Assembly (NCBI GenBank): GCA_015680685.1
Contig: MNCI01000921.1
Span: forward strand, 362,075-426,074
From: Gnetum montanum
Lineage: Eukaryota; Streptophyta; Gnetopsida; Gnetales; Gnetaceae
Direction: 5' to 3'
Length of the DNA: 64,000 bases
Part shown: piece by piece, positions 59,070 through 64,000 of the stretch
Position numbering within the stretch: the stretch's first letter is position 1
How the letters are laid out: each line of letters begins with the position of its first letter
Notes under the pieces: generated by a model
What the model saw: only the letters and a program-made list of their open reading frames with translations
What the model was told of the DNA's origin: nothing
The model's database searches: none
Translations under genes and position numbers: made by a program

Positions 59070-60744
59070 TGAAACACCACTAATTTTGACCTAACACTTT
59101 GAAACAAGGACAACCTAGAGCCTTTTTAGCTTTTGGGAGGTAAAAATTTGACTAAGGCATAGAGTTCACACCCAACTTCTCAAGCTAGCTTGCCCTCAAC
59201 GTGAGTAACTTCAACGACTTCAAGATCAAGTTAAAAATGGTCCAAGTCTGAGGGTGCAAGCCATCCTCAAGGGTCACTATTCTCTACTTCAATTTTAGCA
59301 TATGGGAGTTCAGATTTTGGGTCACGCTGAGGTCACGCTGGTAGTGTGAGTACAGCATGAGCAACACTGAGAGCCTAAAAATTAAGTCAAAATGGTTTGA
59401 TTTCAAAGGTTTAGGTCATCCTCAGGGTTCATTATTGACAACTTCAAGTCCCAGCCTCCAGAATTCTATATTTCAGGTCCAATATTATAATTTTTTGTAG
59501 CTCATGCTGAGGTCATGCTAAGCTCACGCTGGCAGCATGAGTCGAGCGTGAGCTTCCAAAAGTGATTTAAAACAAGGCATATTTGAGCTCAATTTTTTAC
59601 TTGTAGATCACTCTCAAGGTCAACCATAGTTAGACAATTTTTGTACTCAAGAAATAGGCTTCAAAGATCAAAATTTGGTGTAAAATATTTCATTTTTAGC
59701 TTGCTCACAGTGAGGTCACGCTGACAGCATGAGTACTGATCATGCTTGGTCAAAAGCATGCCAAACACACGTTGAGGACATGCCAGGACAAAATCAACTC
59801 ATGCTGGAAGCTCTGATGAAATAGAGATGCCTCAAACAGCCACAAAACCACTCAAATCGACATCCTGCAGTAGTCAATTCAGGGGCCGAGTAGTTTCAAG
59901 TGAGCCAGAGTCAATCTCTCTTGTTGTACATTATCATTTTCATTATAAATTTTCACATTTTGTGAGTTGGTCAAGCTCTTATGCTCCAAATTGTATATGC
60001 TTCTATTGGCGTAAGCTAGGTTGTGTAAGCCAACACATGTTGTAAGATACAGTGCATCCAATCAAGAATGTAGCCTGCCTATGCACGTCCAATTGACATG
60101 TAGCTGTCCATCTAACACCAGTCATATGATTTGTTTTCCTCTCATTTCTAGCCATTGATCCATCTATGAGGTCCATACTCGAACCTAGCCAAACCTTATA
60201 AATACCCCATCCATTCACATAAACAGGGTTGACAATTTTTGAAGGTTGATGACTTAGGGAACATTGACTAGAAACTTTTGGACACTCAGGCGCACCTGAC
60301 TCCTAGCATGCAAGCACTTGCAAGCATATCACCTTGGGGGTTAGCACTTTACTTGCCATCCACACATGCAACTATGCTTTGACCAGTGCATGTTCATTCT
60401 AAGCAATACAATACAGTTCATTTTTTCCTTCCATTATATTGTTTACTCTGTTTTAAATTCATTTTACGCTTTGTTTACAATACTAGTTCTGTACACATTC
60501 TATTTGCATTTCGTGTGTCACTATTTACATTTCAAACATCAGTTACAATTATCCCAGTGCAAGCCATAGCTTACGTTCGGGGAAGTCCTTGGTTGATTTA
60601 CATGCAGACCATCCAAGGCACTCTGCCTTTGTTTTCTTTTCTAGCTTGCCCTCACATGAAGGCAGGGTCAATTGTGTCTGTTCGACGATCTTTTGGTGTT
60701 TGTTTTTCCCTTCCAACCTTACACTGACGATTTCAGTTAGTACA
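59070..60744 (+). repeat. Element D 3' LTR
   Basis: Matches 47443-49140 throughout. TATA box TTATAAATACCCC is at about 60196-60208. Inverted CTCACGCTG-type motifs lie at about 59323-59365, 59500-59552 and 59703-59745. ORFs at 60366-60890 fall in LTR sequence. Confidence 0.92.
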
Positions 60745-60749
60745 GTGAG
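60745..60749. repeat. Target site duplication of element D, right (GTGAG)
   Basis: Differs by one transition from ATGAG at 47438-47442. Confidence 0.65.
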
Positions 60750-61200
60750 TGTTAAACATAGTTCATCACTACTATTCAAGGTAAGGAAACTTATAATTAG
60801 GCCAATGGGATTAGGCTTAATTGAGGGTAACATATGTGATGTGAAATAAGCACTCTTGGTATGGTAGAACAAGCTAACTGAATCTTGCACATCAAGGTCA
60901 CGTGATAACTTGCTACCATGATGAGTTATGCCTTTGATATGACTCTAGGCTTCATCTTACAAGCACAACTCCAAGAGGAAAAAATAAAATAAAGAAAGAA
61001 TGTTGTTATATGATAATGCATAAGGTTACATGAGATAATCAACAAACCAAGTCATCATAGGTCACTATTATTACAAAGCTTTAAAATTCATTTACTATGT
61101 TAAATAGAGAGAGGTAGAAAAAGGTCATGCAAGCTCACTTACCTTTAGTTGTAATGTCATTGATGTCAACTTGTTGGTTTTTACCTATAGAGAAACTTAC
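60750..61200 (-). other. 3' untranslated region of element C
   Basis: Non-coding sequence downstream (minus strand) of the end of element C pol. Element D interrupts it on the left. Confidence 0.5.
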
Positions 61201-62060
61201 ATTAGATGTAGTATGACTTTAGATAGGAATGATTAACTAGATTGGCCAACTCATTTCCATCCATGTCTAATATTCTAAAGGCTCCATTGTCATAGGACTT
61301 GGTGATTAAGAAAGGCCCTTTCCAGTTGGCTAAAAACTTGTTTGCATGCTCATGGATAGCCTTGAGGACCATGTCTCCTTCCTTGATCTTTCATTTGTTT
61401 ATTTCACGGTAGTATTGTTCTCTCTACCTCTCCTGGTATCACTTGATGTGAGAAAGAATCCATACCTATTGTTCTTCCACTAAATCTAGATCAACAATAT
61501 GTAGCTCCTTATTTTGTTCATCATTGATGAAGTCCAATAGAGACACCCTTAGTAATCGAACCTATAATTCAATAGGTAAAAAAAAATCAAAACCACAAAC
61601 TAGGCTATATGGGGTTATATTAGTTACAGTTCAATAGGTTATTTAGTAGGCCCAAAGTGCATGGACAAGCCTCTCATGCTACTTACAAGTTTATGATGGC
61701 CTTGTTGCTAGCATCAACTTGTCCATTAGATTGAGGGTAGTACAGTGATGAAAACAAATGCTTGATGCCTAGGTCCTAACAAAAGAATTGCATTTCTTGG
61801 CTACTAAATTATGGTCCATTATTTGTGACTATGGTCATAGGTATGTTGAAACAAGATACTATGTTATCAAGTATGAATCTACAAACTTGTTGAGACATTT
61901 TCATCCTTAGGGAAATAGCTTCAATCCACTTTGTGAAGTATTCAGTTGTAGTGATGATAAAGTCATGCCCTATAGAAGACTTAGGCATTATAGGTCCAAT
62001 GATGTCCAATCCCCATCATTGAAATGACCAAATTATATGAGTAGGATGTAACTCAATTGG
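61201..62060 (-). pseudogene. Element C integrase remnant with two substituted catalytic residues
   Basis: On the minus strand 62009-61809 is open: DIIGPIMPKSSIGHDFI, then EYFTKWIEA, then IPMTIVTNNGP. The first Asp is at 62004-62006. The second catalytic position, 61821-61823, encodes Asn. The third, 61713-61715, encodes Asp in YPQSNGQVDASNK where Glu is expected. Spacing is 60 and 35 residues, in frame. The C-terminal part has KIKEGDMVLKAIHE near 61375 and NWKGPFLI near 61315, the usual post-core barrel region, ending SYLKSYYI at about 61203. It is the same type as element B. The enzyme would be inactive. Confidence 0.82.
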
Positions 62061-62689
62061 TGGTATGTGTATTAGGTGCTATGCGATTGAAAGCTATCAC
62101 AAGTTTTAATATTTTGTAGGTAGTCATTTCCATAAAGGACCAGTAATAGTCTTGTCATCTAATTTTAGCAACCATGGCTCTAGATCATATATGTCCTCCA
62201 TATATACCCTCATGAACTTACTTAAGGACTATGCAGGCTTCAGTTTTACCTAAGAACACTAATAATACACCATCATAAGAATATTGACATAATATGTTAT
62301 TGCTTATGATGAAATATTATTTTGATAATTTACATACAACATCCTTTTGAGTAGTAGTCAGGCCTTGTAGAGATTCACCATGCATAAGGTAGAAGTTAAT
62401 ATTGTCATATCACTCCTTTTGAGAAGTCATACTAATAGAGGCTATGGAGTTGTCCTCAATGTTCTGCATGATGGAAATAGTGTAGTTCATTGTTAATGAA
62501 GGTAACTTGCTAAATACATCTAGAGTCACACTAAGGGCCAGAGTTGCAATGACATCAGCTAATGCATTTTCAGTTTAGGGTATATTTTCGATACTAACAT
62601 TTGTAAATTGTTGCATTAGTTTCTTTCCTAGGTCAGAGTAAGGTTGCAAATGTTTGGCTTTGCATGCATAAACCTCTGTTACTTGGTTA

Positions 62690-63210
62690 ACCACTAGTTA
62701 TGAATCATCTTTTATCATTAGACATTTTATCCCCAAGTCACGAGCTACCATCATATCCCTGATCAATTCTTCATACTCTGCCACATTATTGGTACATGGA
62801 AATTGAAAATGGTAAGTGAAGGATTGGATTTCACCATACAAGAATGTTATGATGGTAGCCACACTGGCCCCATGGGCATTTGAAGCTCCATCAAAGTGCA
62901 TAATTACCTGATAGCCCTTTGGTAGTTCACTAACGATGTTGACATGCTCATCAGGGAACTCGGGATTAATGGATACATGGTCTTCTACTAGGGAAATGGT
63001 CAATTTTGTGGCTATGGATTGACCTTTCATTAAGGCTTGGAAGATGTAATGCAAGTCAAAATCTACTATTATGACTTTCCAATAGGCTATACAGCCACTT
63101 TCATAGATATTGGTTGTAATGGCTCTAAGCATGTTATCATTGTAGATGACATTAACTTGGCTCCTAAAGAGGTAATGTCTCCACTTCGGTGTATTAGTTC
63201 TCATAGGAAA
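62690..63210 (-). pseudogene. Element C second (archaeal-type) RNase H remnant
   Basis: An open frame on the minus strand, 63204-62698, reads VIMHFDGASNAHGASVATII, then FPCTNNVAEYEELIRDMMVA, then LGIKCLMIKDDS. These are the FDGAS, CTNNxAEYEAL and xxDS blocks of the extra RNase H found in Tat-lineage elements and related to archaeal-type RNase H1. The first Asp and the Glu of AEYE are present. It lies between RT and integrase. 62060-62690 is the broken remainder with the integrase N-terminal region. Confidence 0.82.
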
Positions 63211-63279
63211 TCAATGCATGTATTAGGTAGTATACAAGCAGTTCCACTCCATCATCTCCTTTTTTGATAGAGTAGAGAG

Positions 63280-64000
63280 TAAATGAACGTGTCCAAGATA
63301 GCAAGGTAGATGCAAAAAGGTTTATCATTTTGTAAGAAATAGACTATGGGTAGTTATGTCAAGTATTGCTTAAGTTTTTCAAAGGCTTCTTAGCATTGAG
63401 CTCTCCACTTATAGTGAACTCCTTTTTTAAGCAAGTGCTACATGGATTGTAACTTATTTGTAAGCATGGTGATGAACCTATAGATAAATTGTAATCTACC
63501 TTGCAATCCCTAAAGCTTCTTATGGTGACTTAGTACTACCAAGTTGGATATGGCCTTAACCTTATCAGGATCAACATGTATTCTTAGTTTAGATACTACA
63601 AATCTAATCATATTACAAGTTTTAACACCGAAGACATGCTTCTTGGGATTAAGTCTAAGCTCATACTTGACACATCATTTTAACACAAGGTCAAGGTCAT
63701 GTACATGCTTGTTGTCCATTTTGGATTTAATGGCTATATCATCCACATAGTCATTAAGCAATCTTATCATATAGTTGCTAAAGATGTAGGTCATTGCTTG
63801 TTGATAAGTGACTCCTACATTCTTTAGACTAAAGGGCACCATGATGTAACAAAAGGTTTCTCAATGGGTCATGAAGACCATACAAATTTGACGTTCTAGG
63901 TTAATCCTAACTTAGTTGAATCCCGAGAACCCATCCATGAAGGATAACAATGCATGTCTAGTTGTAGTATTGATAAGTTGGTCAATACTAGAAAAAGAAA
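63280..64000 (-). pseudogene. Element C reverse transcriptase remnant, runs off the window
   Basis: The minus strand reads ALLSFMDGFSGFN near 63940, then NDYVDDIAIKSKMD with the YVDD box at 63738-63749 intact. Next come LRLNPKKHVFGVKT near 63655 and VDPDKVKAISNLVV near 63560, then the connection and first RNase H region, degraded. This is Ty3/gypsy RT, closest in the window to element B. Stops interrupt. Protease, gag and the 5' LTR would lie beyond base 64000. Confidence 0.84.

Larger units (their letters stand above)
47443..60744 (+). mobile_element. Element D: complete 13.3-kb non-autonomous Tat/Ogre-like retrotransposon with an antisense gene
   Basis: Two LTRs of 1698 and 1675 bases both start TGAAACACC and end TTAGTACA. 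Five-base duplications flank them (ATGAG and GTGAG) and a purine tract precedes the right LTR. The internal region has, in order, a minisatellite leader, gag, protease, a minisatellite, an antisense multi-exon gene, the same minisatellite again, and an untranslated tail. No RT, RNase H or integrase motif is found on either strand between 53254 and 59070, so it must depend on other elements. Gag and protease are of Tat/Ogre type. The LTRs differ at about 20 of the first 188 positions, mostly by transitions, so the insertion is old. Confidence 0.88.

Noticed and set aside
60366-60890. Four overlapping ORFs around the right end of element D
   Set aside because: They fall in LTR sequence; the corresponding frames are broken in the left LTR.

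Overview
This window is plant nuclear DNA from a large, repeat-dominated genome, very probably a seed plant. It is AT-rich, split-gene signals are eukaryotic, and every coding trace I can identify belongs to Ty3/gypsy LTR retrotransposons of the Athila and Tat/Ogre type. I see no intact host gene, tRNA, rRNA or CRISPR. Most frames are broken, largely by TAG, TAA or TGA where CAG, CAA, CGA or TGG is expected, as in old methylated repeats.

Layout. (1) Bases 1-21440 are the 3' part of an Athila-like element A (+): protease, RT, RNase H, integrase, a 2-kb non-coding spacer, an extra ORF (plant-mobile-domain-like plus coiled coil), polypurine tract and 3' LTR (20574-21440). At 8389/20344 it is interrupted by (2) a minus-strand array, 8390-20343, flanked by one CCATC duplication: LTR1, internal 1 (gag-protease, no RT or integrase), LTR2, internal 2 (gag and extra ORF, no pol), LTR3. 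Each complete internal region has a tRNA-Asp-type primer site. (3) 21441-24020 holds an orphan CCHC zinc-knuckle ORF and a possible LTR. (4) 24185-28200 is a minus-strand Tat-like pol (element B) with a 3' tandem repeat. It is head-to-head with decayed intron-bearing + strand ORFs (28210-33420) that are partly duplicated at 39600-42820. Between lie a long degenerate repeat (33650-35360) and a further + strand coiled-coil ORF (35980-38690). (5) 47443-60744 is a complete 13.3-kb element D with 1.7-kb LTRs and a 5-bp target duplication. It carries gag and protease, no RT or integrase, and on the opposite strand a seven-exon gene. (6) 61200-64000 is the minus-strand pol of another Tat-like element, C.

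The best candidate for something undescribed is the antisense gene of element D (53862-57555, -). Its first two exons resemble an FCP1/NIF-type HAD phosphatase domain that has lost its catalytic aspartates. The third exon is plant-mobile-domain-like (putative plant transposon protein), and later exons are a coiled coil and an acidic tail. Five of its six splice junctions can be placed at GT/AG sites with phase kept. The cassette is flanked by the same minisatellite on both sides. Similar mobile-domain plus coiled-coil ORFs occur in sense in element A and in the array, so the architecture recurs across lineages in this one window.

A plausible working relationship is that elements such as A supply RT and integrase, while the array units and D, which keep gag, primer sites and LTRs, are non-autonomous. 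This is inference from presence and absence of domains.
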